Assembly: GCA_963691655.1 (NCBI GenBank)
Contig: OY829330.1
Span: 17,974,182-18,038,181 of the forward strand
Source: Toxonevra muliebris
Lineage: Eukaryota; Arthropoda; Insecta; Diptera; Pallopteridae
Direction: 5' to 3'
DNA length: 64,000 nt
Below are positions 42,456 through 54,700 of the stretch, piece after piece. Both the position numbers and the translations under genes were made by a program. Numbering within the stretch: position 1 is the first letter of the stretch; every line of letters starts with the position of its first letter. The notes under the pieces are model-generated. The model was not told the origin of the DNA. It was given only the letters and a program-made list of their open reading frames with translations, and did not search any database.

Positions 42456-43499
42456 GGCATTTTTAAATTTTTCTCAATATCGTGGGCATTCTTAAATAAT
42501 GTCGTCTTTTGCGTTTTGTAATGCCACCTAGATTAATATTTTCTAACAAATAGCAGTACAGAACGGAATCTTTCGCCTTTTTTAATTAATTTCGAATGCC
42601 ATATTTCAAATAATTTTTTATTTTCTATATGGTACTTGTCTAGAAAAATTTAATTTTTTAAAGAGGTGCAAGAAGATGCAGATCAAATTAGTTTACTTAT
42701 ATGTGGAATTAATTGCTTAATCAAAAAAAAATATATCGCATATGGTGCAAAGTGGTGCGGTTTTTTTTTTGTAGACCTACCCAAAGTTTACTGAAAAAAA
42801 GTAATGAACGTAAGTAAGATCATTGTAAAAAAACTGAACTTATTGCTAACACGAATCAAATATTTAGCATTTTTTCCGAAATTTAGTTTGCTTAACATTT
42901 GTAGTATCAACCGTTTGTTTTTTGAAATTTTTATGCACGAATATAGGGAAATATTAACCTTTTTCTTTCAGGCACACTTATTTATTTGTTTTTAAAAAAT
43001 GTATTTCCAATTAAAATCTTAATTTCATATGCCTGCCGTTTGGCGCAATGATGTTTTAAAAACAAGTACTAGGCCGTTGGGTTTGGGGTGTCTATTTTAC
43101 AAAAAAGTTAAAGGCATTGCTCTTATGAAGATTTAAATTTAGAGGTTTTGGTCAGAAAAAGTGATCAATTTCCCCATAGTGCAGAGGAAGGAGGCGCTTG
43201 CTGGATAGCGATGCCTTAGGGATGAGTTCTGCTCACTCTATTCTCCTACCTGATCTTCTTAGGTTCCTTAAAGAGACCAAGAAATTTGGTGGGGCATAAA
43301 AATACTTCTTTCCTTTCCCTCTATCTGGGCACAGTAAAATGGCGAAAAAGACTGAGTGCTATAAAAGGCCTGTATTCTGGTGGGCTACCTCTAAATCTAA
43401 TATAAACGATTAAAAACACAACCTTTGCCAAGAGCAGTTTGTTCAATTCAATTTGTTCAATGCAATGTTTCAATTAATTTTGCCTGTTATCTCGAAAGA
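42456..43499. other. No gene recognised
   Basis: AT-rich left part. 43140-43330 has a more balanced composition but no frame that I can identify. Confidence 0.35.
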
Positions 43500-43639
43500 T
43501 ACACGGAGAGGAAAATTTACTAAATTTAAGTGAATATCAATGCAATGTAGGGCTGATTTGGCGTACAGCCAACATTGACTTGATATCAAGTCCACAATTT
43601 TCTAGTTTATCAAAAAAATAAACAATAAAATATTAACTT

Positions 43640-43915
43640 AACTCGAACTCTAGCTTACTTGATATTTTTTGGTAAACAAGAAAAAAATTCCTTATTTTAA
43701 GCAAGATTTCACTTAATATTTTTTGATGAACTAGAAAAATATTTCTTGATTTAAGTGAGATGCACTCGATATTATTGGAGAAACCAGAAAAAAATTTCTT
43801 GATTTAAATAAGATTTCACTTGATAATTTTTGATGAACTAGAAAAAAATTTCTTGATTAAGTAAAATTTCACTCGATATTTTTTGATAAGCCAGGAAAAA
43901 AATACTTAAATCAAG
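43640..43915. repeat. ~54-bp tandem array, five units
   Basis: ACT(T/C)(G/A)ATA starts at 43657, 43711, 43764, 43818 and 43871. Units share TTTTTTGATGAACTAGAAAA and TTTCTTGATTTAAGT. Short inverted matches (CTTGATTTAAG and similar) occur within units. Confidence 0.85.
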
Positions 43916-45199
43916 GTGAAATTAGCTTGAATTGTATTACAAATGAAACTCGACATGTTTTGTATTTCAGTTTTATTTTATAAAATATTTGGTTCACAGC
44001 TTATTTTTATTTTTTGAATAAAAATCCTCTTAAAATAAACGTACCAGCTTTTCATGTAAAAATTTAGCACAGCTTTGGCTTTCATTTTTTGTCATAAATT
44101 GGTTTTTGGAAACGTAAAACTTCACATTTCCCAAAATCTGTGTTCTGCCTTTGGTAGATAATAAAATAAGATCATATTCAGAAATCAGAAGGTTTTTTAC
44201 AAATGCTTCTCAGCCCTGAAAGTAAATTTGTATAAAAAAACAGTTTTTCATTATATCACTCGTATATTAATATTAATAACAAAATAACTTACCTTTTAAT
44301 TTTTGGATTAAATAAAATTCTAAAAACAATTCTTTTTCGCACATTTTTGCTTTATTTTTTCTGCGAAAGTGAAGCACGCACATATGAGTAAAAAGAAGGT
44401 TGCCAACTTTTTCAAAACAAAAGTACAAAAATGCAAACAATTTCATTAACGGACCTTAAACGGTCTGTAATAATGACAGTATTTTCAAATATTCTTTATT
44501 ATTTTTATAAGAAATATGCAATTGTAAATATATACATATAATGTATACGAACTTGATGGTTACTTATATCGAAAGGCTGCAGTGGCATAGAAGCAAAGAA
44601 CAAAAAATGTGAAACAAAACGCCCAATCTTTATTTTCTTGTAAGCTGGCAACACTGTTAAACCAGTTAACTAATCAAAAAAAAAAATAAGTCGATAATTT
44701 TCTCTCTTTCTTTCGTTTATTTTTTCTTATTCCCAGTAGCGATGCCAGATTTTTAGTAAGCTTTGGATCAATCCTAGCCAATATTTATGCTATCATTTCA
44801 AATAAATGAGAAAGACTAACTTTGAATCAACAATGCATCATAAAACTAAACCATGACTTACAAAAAATTTTTCAATTTCATTTATTTATTCATATTGCCA
44901 ATAGCGATCCCAGATTTTTAGTGAAATTTAGCTCAAATCTAACGATCAGTTACTTGGTAATTTTAAATAACTAAGACAACATTTACTTATATCAGTCAAT
45001 CGGTTTCCTAATTATCAAAAAAAAAAAACAAGAATGTTATTACTTAAATTTAGACTGGATTCACTTGATAATTTTGAAAATAAGAAAACATTTTCTTGAC
45101 GCAGTCCAAAATTAGATTGTATTGACTCGCCAAGCCGAAATTCGTTTAACTTAAGAAAATATTCACCCATTTATATTGTATAGATTTTTTTATATCTAA

Positions 45200-47138
45200 A
45201 GTACACCTTTACAAAAACCCACGCACAAATCGAATCATGCCTGGATCTATCATCAGATCACTCACCCCTTATTTTGAACTTTTCAACTGAAGTGAAATAT
45301 AAAGAAAAACACGCGAAACTGCACAGCAAAAAAACAGATTGGGATTGCTTTAGGGAAACCGTCAATAGGATACTGGATTCTAATGTTCCACTAACAAAAA
45401 AAGATGACATTGACAATGCTGCTGAACGGTAGTATTCAGCAAGCTACATGGTTTTCCACTCCTGAAGAAAATTCCAATAATAAAAAAAATAAGGTTGACA
45501 AATTCATTAAAATACTGATAGAGGAAAAGCGGAAACTGAGACGAGTCTGGCAAATAACTAGAAATCCAAAAAACAAAAAAACAACTCAATCGTGCCATAA
45601 AAAACTGAAGGACGCTCTCAAGGAAAAAAATAATTCTGAAGTACAAAACTATATATCTAACCTGACTGCGACCAAAGCAACAGACTATTCATTGTACAAG
45701 GCTACCAAAAAGATAAACCACTCAACGCTACATAACCCTGCAATAAAAAGTAAGACAGGGAATTGGTGTAGAACCAATGAGGAAAAAGCAAACACTTTTG
45801 CAACGCATCTAGCAGATGTATTTCAACCTTCTCCGACTAGGAGTCTACAAAAAGATATTGAAATAGATAAATTTCTAGAAATCCCACATCATTCCTTGTT
45901 TTAATACTAAGGAAATAAGATGGACTATAAATAAAATGCTGAATAGCTAAAAGGCTCCTGGATACGATCTCATAACGGGTAATATTCGGTAGCATTTATT
46001 GACATAACACAGGCGTTCGACAAAGATTGGCATTCTGGTTTGTTATACAAACTTAAAAAATATGTACCTCATTGTTACTTCGAATTATTAAAATCATACC
46101 TAGAAGATCGATATTTTATGGTCAAAGTGGACGATTATGTCACCAATATTCATTCGATTAAGGCCGGAGTCTCCCAAGGTAGTGTGCTAGGGCCAGTTCT
46201 TTATACCCTTTTTACAGCTGATTTACCATTGACACAACATACCTACGCTGTAACTTTTGCTGATGACACAGTTGTAATGGCGAGTAACAGCGAGCCTAAT
46301 GTAGCTACATATCGACTACAGACAAGCCTCAACAAAATCAACATTTGGTTGGACGAATGGAGAATGAAAGCAAATGAATCAAAGTCTGTTCAAACAACAT
46401 TCACTCTACGAAATGGAACTTGTTCGCCTGTAACTCTTAATAGTTGCCGCTTACCTCAATCTGATCACGCAAAATATCTTGGAGTACACTTTGATAAGAG
46501 GCTCACATGGTAGCACCACATCATCACAAAACGCAAGCAACTAGGATTAAGGATCAGGTCACTATACTGGCTACTTGGTAAGAACTCAACTATTTCTGTA
46601 GAAAACAAAGTTCTTATATATAAAGCAATATTAAAGCCAATATGGACCTATGGAATCCAAATTTGGGGTTCGGCATCCAAATAAAATCTGGATATAATCC
46701 AAAGATTCCAGTCGAAAATTCTTCGTATGTGTACCAACGCTCCGAAGTTCGTTAGCAATGAAATTATCCACCGAGACCTGAAAATCCCCACTATATATGA
46801 AGAGATTTATAATTTTAGTCAAAAATACCACAGCCGCCTCAGCGTCCATCCAAATTACCTGGCTACAGAGTTGCTGAATACCGAGAAATACACTCGCAGA
46901 TTAAAACGATTTTTACCATTAGATCTACCCAATAGATTTAAATAGCAAACATATGAATATGTAAATTTTAAGCTTAATAATGCAATAACGCTATAACTTT
47001 TAACCATTGTTAATATTTTAAATAACGTAATGAATGCCATTGGGCATTCGTACACATGTCAAATTTTAAAATCATATATATTACTAAATGTTAATGTAGA
47101 CAGATTGTATTTAATAAATTGAGTAAAAAAAAAAAAAT
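45200..47138 (+). pseudogene. Jockey-like LINE with poly-A tail, internally deleted
   Basis: CLDLSSDHSPLIL at 45238 is the C-terminal endonuclease motif SDH-P. A lysine-rich linker frame follows (45404-45904). KAPGYDLITG is then joined directly to AFIDITQAFD, so RT motifs between them are deleted. AGVSQGSVLGPVLYTLFTAD at about 46160 and TFADDTVVMAS at about 46255 are RT motifs, with the catalytic ADD intact. LGVHFDKRLTW, a stop, and then ILKPIWTYGIQIWGSASK and RRLKRFLPLDLPNRF complete the ORF2 C-terminus. AATAAATTGAG leads into a 13-A tail ending at about 47138. Stops at about 46513 and 46682 disable it. The retained tail indicates a real retrotransposed 3' end. Confidence 0.92.
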
Positions 47139-47253
47139 TATTTTCAAGGAAACTGAATACTTGATATCAAATAAACGAAAACACTGGAATTGAGAGAATC
47201 AAGTCATTTTAAATTGAATCAGTTGATTTTAGAAAGCTATTTCTCGCAGTGTA

Positions 47254-48830
47254 AGTTTGCAACTGAGATTGCTTGTGTATTCAGCAACTTATAACAGTAT
47301 TTTCCGTAAAGCATTTTTGTGGAATGTGTTAACCCATTATATCTTTCTTACTGGATCTTTTTTGCGAGGATTGATAGAGGGTTAATTTGTTCTAGAAATA
47401 TGTTGGCCATTAAATTTTATTTTAGGTCACTGCAAAAATCTGTAAACTTGATTTTAGTAAAAATAGTCACTAAACTAAAAATGTTTCAAGTTTTCGCAAC
47501 TGATACGCAGTGAACAAATGTGCCTTTAAATGTAACTTCTAAACTAAAAATATATTTTATATCGCAAAATAAACATTAGCTGCGTTTTATTCGCCACTTG
47601 CTTCTAGTTTTGTATAACTAGCAGCGATAATTGTATGGAAAAACAACAACAAAGCGGCAGGGATAACACGTATAATTATAGCTGTTACGTATACTTAACA
47701 GATTGTTTAACTACATCAAATTCTATTCTTAACTTCTAATAGCGAAACAAGAAGCATGACAGTTTGGCAAAAAGCAGAAAAGGAAAATATTTGAAATGGC
47801 TGGGGGTGAAAATAAGTTAAAATCATCGTTAAATATTCTTATAAAGAGTAAAAACTAAAAACAATGCCCGCGATTGACCGCAATGACTGGGATCCATTAA
47901 AATGTTTCAACTCTAGGTGCTGAGCAGTTTCATTGTGAATAACTTTATAACGAAAAGGAGACTTAACAACTTGGTCGTTTTATTCGCACATGTTAAACTG
48001 ACTGGCAAATAAAACACACCTATTATAAGGTTAATTAAACTAAACACTTATATCTTCAATTGTGTATTAACCCTTAAGCTCCTCGCTTATGGTTAAAATG
48101 TTTTTTCTCAGGTTATTCGCTTTAACTTGAAACACATATGATTTCAATTTACTTGCATCGAAAAAATTGTTTATCGTGATACAATATTCAACTTCACTTC
48201 AAATATAAAAGCAACCATCCCACATGTAACGGAAAAGGTTGGTGAAGTACAATGAAACAACGTTAAACAATGTACAAAACATAATTTAAAAACAAATTTA
48301 AATAAATTGCTTATGCCGAGCTCATCTCTAATACCATCGCCACTGTGTCGTCATTTGAATCGGTGAAAATATCCTATCCACTCTTCGATTTGTTTCTATT
48401 TTTGATGAGATAACATCTTTACTCGGGGCTTAGGCAAAGTTTATACTCGTAATGGAGTGAATTGATAGAAAGAGAAACTTTAAATACAATATTAAACTTT
48501 ATGACTATAAGTAATTTCAACTTTTCGAGGTGTACCAAAAAATATCCCACTATGCATAAAAAGCTAAGCGAAAGTTGGATTGTTTTTAACCTACCTAACC
48601 CTAAAGAGTTAACTAGGCAAGAGAGAATAAGATATACAAATATGAACGACTCAATCAGGTTGTCTTTGCTTATCATTATTTTTAAAAATAGACCATTTAA
48701 AATTATGAAATTGTGTTCGTGCAAGTCAAAATTTTTTTTAATGTCTTGGAGTTTCCATCAGACCTTTCTTGCAGCTAAAGTATGTTATCACATCATGTGA
48801 CGAGTGCAGAAGGGACTCATTTTAGTTTTT
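47254..48830. other. No supported gene
   Basis: A 112-residue frame at 48462-48800 overlaps a 101-residue reverse frame (48419-48724); neither shows a domain. A very short TTAA-CCCATT...AGAGGG-TTAA pair (47329-47388) may be a coincidence. Confidence 0.35.
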
Positions 48831-49015
48831 TGCTTAAGAGCAGATGATTTTTACAATTATTTACGCAATGCTTTGTTCAATGAGCGAATTTTAAGAAACT
48901 TTGGATTAACCAATTTCAAATTTGATAATTTTTGTCAAATTTATATATAATAAGATTACTCATCTGCTGATAAGAATGTAGTTATACTATAAATGTATAA
49001 AATAAATGTTTAGAT
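48831..49015 (+). repeat. Dispersed repeat family C, copy 4
   Basis: ATGATTTTTACAATTATTTA, then CAATGCTTTGTTCAATGAGC, and AATGTAGTTATACTATAAAT parallel 21357-21620. Confidence 0.65.
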
Positions 49016-50034
49016 AGATTAAAAGGGAAGAAATCAGGACAATTTCTTCTCAGTTGTGTTTATTCCATTATAGTTTAACTATTTTTCTCCAACATTTTTA
49101 TTTGTATATATATGTATGTTAAATTTAGTTTTTATGCTTCAGTACGCAGTCAATTTAAAAATTAAAACATTTTTGTCAATCATATTTTTTGGCGATACCT
49201 CTATACAAATCATTGTTGTTATTGTTGTTCTCTTGTACGCTATTGTTGGCTGATTGGTTGTCGCTTGGTACTGACACTTCGCTTATATATGTATGTGGAT
49301 GGATCTGTGTAAATTGAAACACGTGTCACTTGTCAAATTAGTATTACGAAAAGTAGATGCTCTAATTTTTGGAAAATTGTATGCATACAAACACACACAT
49401 ACATATATCCGCACAGTTTGTTTGGGTATCCACACACTTGGAGAAAGTGCAACATCTACACACATTTACAAACCAATATCGTACAATAGTTATGGAAGGG
49501 AAAGGGTTTAAACCCCAGCCTATGTGTAAATAAAATCGTTAGAAACATTTTCAGTTATAAATTATTGTTAAAAAATCAAAACAGAAACAGATCCCTTTCC
49601 ATTCTTTGCGCTAGAACTGCATTTGCATATTTTGTAAACTGAGGTGCATACCAAAGAGAAATGGGGAATTTTTCCTGTCCTCATATTGAGGAAAACAAAT
49701 GCATTCTTGCGCATTACACGATAAAACCACATTAAAACACGGTGTGACAAACTTACTCGGGCATGAGGTTTTTCATGTGGAATGAAATTTTAAATAACCA
49801 CAATTAATGTTCTAACAGAACATTCGGGGTTAGCGAATGTAAGCGACAATTTTAAAGTTCAGATTCGTAGTTTTCATTTATATAATAAGAATTGATATAT
49901 GTCACCATAATAACACCAGATTAGAAAATGTCTTTCATGCACCCGAAACTCCTCAGAAAAATGACAATTTTAGAAGTGAATTGAAAATGTTGAAACGAAA
50001 AAATGCAACGGAAACGAACTTTCTAACTAACTAA
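49016..50034. other. No gene recognised
   Basis: AT-rich with short (AC)n-like patches at about 49388-49410. No domain. Confidence 0.35.
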
Positions 50035-50314
50035 TAAGAAACGAAGTTATGCTGTTGTTAGTGTTTAGTGAACGAGGTCATTTGAGGATCGGCTATATAC
50101 AATCAAGCATAGAGTCGACTTTTATCAGTTTTATATCATGTGCTTTAATGAGAGAGCTTGATTCCATATAGCTGAACTTTCCTCTCATCTATTATATATG
50201 TGTACTACGTCGTGTTTGTGCCGATAAATGTACTGAGGATCAACAGAAAAAAATCAGAAAATAGAAAGAGTAAGAGTGCAAGCTTCAATCGTGTATGCAC
50301 TCATACGAAACCAG
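50035..50314 (+). repeat. 280-bp direct duplication, copy 1
   Basis: Begins AAGAAACGAAGTTATGC and includes AGTTTTATATCATGTGCTT, TATAGCTGAACTTTCCTCTC and GTGTTTGTGCCGATAA. Copy 2 starts exactly 280 bp later. Not coding in any frame that I recognise. Confidence 0.85.
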
Positions 50315-51530
50315 TAAGAAACGAAGTTATGCAGTTGTTATTCGGCTACAAACAATCAAGCAGAGAGTCGACTTCTCGCAGTTTTATATCATGTGCTTCA
50401 TTGAGAGAGCCGATCTAGATGTTTCTACTTGATTGCATATAGCTGAACTTTCCTCTCTTGTGTTGTATATGTGTACTACGTTGTGTTTGTGCCGATAAGT
50501 GTAAAGAGTATCAATTGACAGTGTTGTCAAATCTTGGATTTCAAAATCCACCAGAACTCTTTAAAAAAACGCTTTTTTTTTAAATCCACCAGATTTAATT
50601 AAGTTAGACCTACGAGTATATTCATAGTAGGGGTGTCTATCCCGGGATCGTGAGATTCGGTCTAAAAGTGGTTTCGTATTCCGGGATTTTCGGAATTCAT
50701 ATGTAAACTTGTTGGAATTCAAATGTTTAGTTTTTGTAAAAAATCTTCGTTCTTGAGTCAAGAGAATATTTTTTTATCAAAATTTGTCTGATCCGTTCAT
50801 AAGACGACTCTCAAAAGCAGACCAAGTGTATGACAGTGTATTCTGCAATACATAATTGCCTTTTTTGTACGAAATTTTAGCTCAAATGTTCAAATAAATT
50901 TAAATGTACAACATATCAACTTAAAATAGATGAATTTTATGCGCTCTGTACAACCTTTGATTTCAAAATTGTAGGAAGCATTTGGATTGCAACAGTGTAA
51001 ACTGGACAATGTGAAAAAATCTATACCTTTTATGGTTTTAACAAGCATCGAAAAAAGGAAATTTTTAAATTTATGCGCGCAATTTTTTTTGGCACTCAGC
51101 ATGAAATTCTTCTCCAAAAAATTCAGAATTTTTCATTTGTTTTTTTACTTGATGTTAATCCGGAAGCACATCAAAAACTTAAAAAGTTTTACGTACAGAG
51201 CGTTTACGTTTCATCAATTATAAGAATACGATATCCATCTAAATTTCATAGAAAAAAGAAAATGTTATGTCAAAAAATACACTGTCATAAACTTGGTCAA
51301 ATTTTAGTGCCAGTCAAATGTGATTGTTATTTTTGGAAGTAAACACTGAACAAACGAAAATATCCACAGAAAATAAGAGAAAAAATATTATTGAGTGACT
51401 AAACAGTGTCAGAAAAAGAAGCACTGCCGCTAAGCATCCACCATATCTGGTGGTGGAAAAAGCACTGATTTGGCAACACTGTCAATAGAAGAAAAACAAC
51501 AACAAAATAGAGAGGAGAAGACCGCAAAAA
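50315..51530 (+). repeat. 280-bp direct duplication, copy 2, split by a hAT element
   Basis: 50315-50518 matches copy 1, and 51482-51530 continues it (GAAAAACAACAACAAAATAG against GAAAAAAATCAGAAAATAG). The 963-bp hAT element lies between. Copy 1 therefore shows the empty site. Confidence 0.82.
50519..51481. mobile_element. hAT-type non-autonomous element with near-perfect 8-bp duplication
   Basis: The ends CAGTGTTGTCAAATC and, reversed, CAGTGTTGCCAAATC differ once. CCACCAGA occurs in mirror position just inside both. The flanks are TCAATTGA (50511-50518) and TCAATAGA (51482-51489), 7 of 8 identical. The body has no transposase motif. Its reversed right end resembles the right end of the hAT element at 12206 (CAGTGTTGTCATATT). 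Confidence 0.85.
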
Positions 51531-51627
51531 CTACGACAGAATGTGTGATAAATGTTTTTTAATAATTTAAAAAAAAAATAACAAAGTTTAACTTCTACTG
51601 TGAGTGCCTGCAGACACATAATTTATA

Positions 51628-52529
51628 CACTCAAAAAAGTGCAATGTAAAATTGATATTTTTGTAATGTTATTTTCAATGTAAAAACAAAAATGTTAGTT
51701 TTACGGCAAAAAATATCAGATTGATTAACATTAAAACTATCATATTGATAATAATTCGTTTTACATTGTAATGTCAAATTGTAATGTTAATATTACATTA
51801 AAAATGTTCTCATTACTTAATACGTTTTTCATGTAAAACTGATATTATTCTGTGTAAATTTAACATTCAAAATGTAAATAGGCTAGTATAGCATTGAAAA
51901 TTAAGACTGGTAATACTTTTTGAATAGGTATAACATACAAATTTAAACTGACAACGCTTTTTAATTGTGAAATAGTTTTGCGTTTCGTCGGGTAAGAGTG
52001 AACGTATCTATTTATTTGCAGTCATAATAATAGTTTAAATAAAAACAGTGTGAAAAAAATTTGTGAAAAAATGTTCAAATAATAATAAAAGGGAATAAAA
52101 TAAACTAAAACGTGTTCTAAAAATTTTACTTTTTCGGAATTATTTACGTTTATATATATTATTATTAATAATTATTATTACAGAAATAAAATTATATAAA
52201 ATGCAAAAAACTTCTTTATTGTGTTTTCTTTAACATTTTAAGTTTTCAATTCTACGTTAAATTTATATCAAATTTACATTTTGCAATATCAGTTATACAT
52301 TGTTGTCATGTCAATTCAACATTATTGTCATATCAATATTACATTAAAATAATGTATTTCTTTTACATTTTTAATGTTAAAATTGCATTGTTTTCGCATC
52401 ATTTATACATTTTTCAGTAATGTTATAATTACATTTTGTAATATCAATTTTGATATTTTTTAATGTTGGCTGAATATTGTAAAAACAAATGTTATTTTGA
52501 CTGCTGTTTCATGTACTTTTTTTTTAGTG
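51628..52529 (+). mobile_element. TA-flanked element family M1, copy 2 (902 bp)
   Basis: TA at 51626-51627 and 52530-52531. The ends are CACTCAAAAAAGTGCAATG and, reversed, CACTAAAAAAAAAGTACATG. It is the opposite-orientation relative of 26405-27521 and shares TAAAATTGATATTTTTGTAA, TAGGCTAGTATAGCATTG and the ATGTTAAAAT-rich right half. Length differences between copies are internal indels. Confidence 0.85.
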
Positions 52530-52566
52530 TATGCGAAAATTTTTTCAAATAACACGATCCTTCGAA

Positions 52567-52690
52567 ATTTTAGAGTGTCCGGACATAACGCCCAAAAAAA
52601 AGTTTGGGCGTTATGACCGCCCTAGGAATGGCCACAATGCCTAAAATAATTTTAGACGCTACGGCCGCCCCGAAAAAGGTCATAACACCC
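52567..52690. repeat. GC-rich palindromic family G, piece 1
   Basis: GTGTCCGGACATAACGCCCA, then TTTGGGCGTTATGACCGCCC: inverted ATAACGCCCA/TGGGCGTTAT with a short A spacer. Related sequence at 63787-63945 ends with the inverse (GGGCGTTATGTCCGGGCAC). Confidence 0.75.
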
Positions 52691-52953
52691 AATGGGCCAT
52701 TTTTGTGATTCTTTCTTTCAAAAGTAAAACGAAACCAAATTTTCATGTATAAGAAAATGCAGCGTTATTTCAGGCTTTTTCACAAATTGGCTTTCTTAAA
52801 TAAAAAACCCTTCCGTTTTTCTCGACATTAGTATGAAAGCGAATGGGTAAACTTTAAAAAAAAAAACAAAAGGGAAAATATGCTCATATAGTAAATGGGA
52901 ATGGCATGGAATTGAGCGCCTCATCTGAAATATTTTTACAAAAATAAACCAAG

Positions 52954-53100
52954 TTATTGATTCAGATTAACTGGAATGTAAGATTGAAAGAAGCGCCGTG
53001 GGCGAAAATTTTTACAAAAATAAAAAAAAAATTAATAAAATTAAAAAAAATCGCGCGATTTTATTTTTAATCTTACATTTCAATTAATCTGAATCAATAA
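52954..53100. repeat. Palindromic element with 32-bp arms
   Basis: 52954-52985 (starts TTATTGATTCAGATTAA) is the inverse of 53069-53100 with two mismatches. The loop holds TTTTTACAAAAATAAAAAAA and TCGCGCGA. Confidence 0.82.
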
Positions 53101-53112
53101 ATATATATCTTC

Positions 53113-53980
53113 TATCTTTATATATAAAATAGAGGCTGTTAAATGTTTAGTCCTAATAGGTTTCTATATTTCGCAACGGATTGTCATGAAATTTCGTATG
53201 TAATTGCTTTGGACATTTGTCGAGTTAAGTTGATATTTATTTTAAGTTAATTTCAAATAGTTTCTTTAATATAGATCGATATTTGAACCAAAGTCAATTT
53301 TTTTAAAAAATTTAGCTACTTAATGTAAAATGCTGCTTAAACTATAAGAGGTACATTCAAATTATGTATAGAAAGATATATAGATCTTATCGTTTGCTAA
53401 AATAAAGTCAGTGGTGGCATACATCTAAAGTTAATAGTTTACCTGTAAATGCATTTTTATATAAAAAATTTGTTCCCTTTACATTTGTTATTGTAAATAT
53501 TTATGTTTTTCCTAGAACTAATAACAATGATTTTGATTTTATTTCTTTTCATTTCTCCTCTATCTCGCTCCCACACAAACACAAAACAATACAATGCGAG
53601 CTTTTGTTTTATATGATTCTTCATTTGAATGAATGTAACTATATATTACTAATTTAATCATGAATTTACATGGTGGTGTGTGGGTGAGAGTGTTAAAGTG
53701 AAGGGTAAAGAAAGCAAAGGGAATGAGAGAGGATGTATTGAGTTCGAGTCCCACTAATAGCAAATCATTTGTGTTTTTCTTATATACTTTTTTTTTTTTT
53801 TCTTTTTTTTCCTTTTTTTCTTTTTTGTTTTTCATCGATGTAAAAAAAGTGAATATACAACAAAAATACCTACAAAGACAATATATACAATATGCAAATA
53901 CTATACTTTCATCACAAAAATATAAAAATATAGTATGCTATCAATTTGGTCATGGAAAAATTGTTTATTTACAAATATTT
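53113..53980 (+). repeat. Helitron-like unit 1 with tRNA-like B box
   Basis: Starts TCTATCTTTATATATAAAAT, a Helitron-style 5' end. It shares AATAGGTTTCTATATTTCGC and GATCTTATCGTTTGCTAAAA with unit 2. At 53670-53755 a TGGGTGAGAGTG string precedes GAGTTCGAGTCCCAC, which fits an RNA polymerase III B box. A long T/CT tract follows. Confidence 0.6.
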
Positions 53981-53989
53981 ATATATATC

Positions 53990-54508
53990 TTCTATATATA
54001 TAAAATAGAGCGCTGTTAAATGTTTAGTACTAATAGGTTTCTATATTTCGCAATGCTTAAACTGAAAGAGGTATATTAAAATTATGTATGGTAAGATTAT
54101 AGATCTTATCGTTTGCTAAAATAAAGTCAGTTTTGGCACATATCTAAAGTTAATAGTTCACCTGTATAATGCATTTTTATATTAAAAATTCCTAGAATCA
54201 AACCCAAAGTTTTTTTTATTTCGCTCCCTGCGATTTCCACTACACAAACACAAAGGCAAAAAGAATGCGTGAGAGCTTTCTGTTTTAAATTCTTTTTCAT
54301 TTGCATGAATGTACTATAACTACATATTACTAATTTGATCGCGGCACTTCATAGTGTTGTGTAGATGAGTTGGTTAAGAGGTAGGGTAAAGTAGTGGATG
54401 CTGGAAATAGTTTTTTGAATAGTGGGTTCAAATCTCACTTGAAGCGGACCAAATTTTTTTTGGTGTAAAAAAAAAAATACACAAGAAAGAAATAAAGACA
54501 AAGGTAAA
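53990..54508 (+). repeat. Helitron-like unit 2 with tRNA-like A and B boxes
   Basis: Starts TTCTATATATATAAAATAGA. At 54360-54450, TAGATGAGTTGGTTAAGAGG resembles an A box and GGGTTCAAATCTCAC a B box, spaced like a tRNA gene. A folded cloverleaf could not be confirmed. Confidence 0.55.
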
Positions 54509-54700
54509 TATAAAACATGCAAACAGATATAATACATTATCAAATACATATTACTAATGTGATCGCGTTATTTTATAAATGTGTTTGGGTGAGTGAGTTA
54601 AAAAGAAGTGTAAAGTTTTGGTTGTGCAAAGGAATTCTGAGTTTTTTTGGTGTCGCGAGTTCGAATTCAACTACAGGTGGACCAAGTTATTCTTTTTTAT
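54509..54700 (+). repeat. Truncated unit 3 with tRNA-like B box
   Basis: ACATATTACTAATGTGATCG matches units 1 and 2 (CATATTACTAATTTGATCG in unit 2). TGGGTGAGTGAG and GAGTTCGAATTCAAC sit in the positions of the A and B boxes. Confidence 0.5.

Larger units (their letters stand above)
43502..47251. mobile_element. TA-flanked composite element, 3.75 kb, with LINE inserted
   Basis: The left end is CACGGAGAGGAAAATTTAC and the right end, reversed, is CACTGCGAGAAATAGCTTTC, with TA at 43500-43501 and 47252-47253. CTTGATATCAA-type words occur next to both ends (about 43580 and 47160) and through the interior. It includes a ~54-bp tandem array (43640-43915), a diverged ~140-bp direct repeat (about 44690-44830 and 44880-45010) and a Jockey-like LINE (45200-47138). 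The ends match only partly, so the outer boundary call is moderate. Confidence 0.6.

Noticed and set aside
43502..47251. LTR retrotransposon
   Set aside because: The terminal similarity is inverted, short and TA-flanked; no gag, protease or integrase motifs, and the RT inside is of the non-LTR type with a poly-A tail.
47329..47388. Very short TTAA-flanked CCC...GGG element
   Set aside because: Only about 55 bp between TTAA sites with minimal end similarity, compatible with chance in AT-rich DNA.
53690..53760. tRNA gene suggested by TGGGTGAGAGTG and GAGTTCGAGTCCC
   Set aside because: Acceptor-stem pairing and a complete cloverleaf were not evident, and the same boxes recur in diverged repeat units. 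Treated as tRNA-like repeat sequence.
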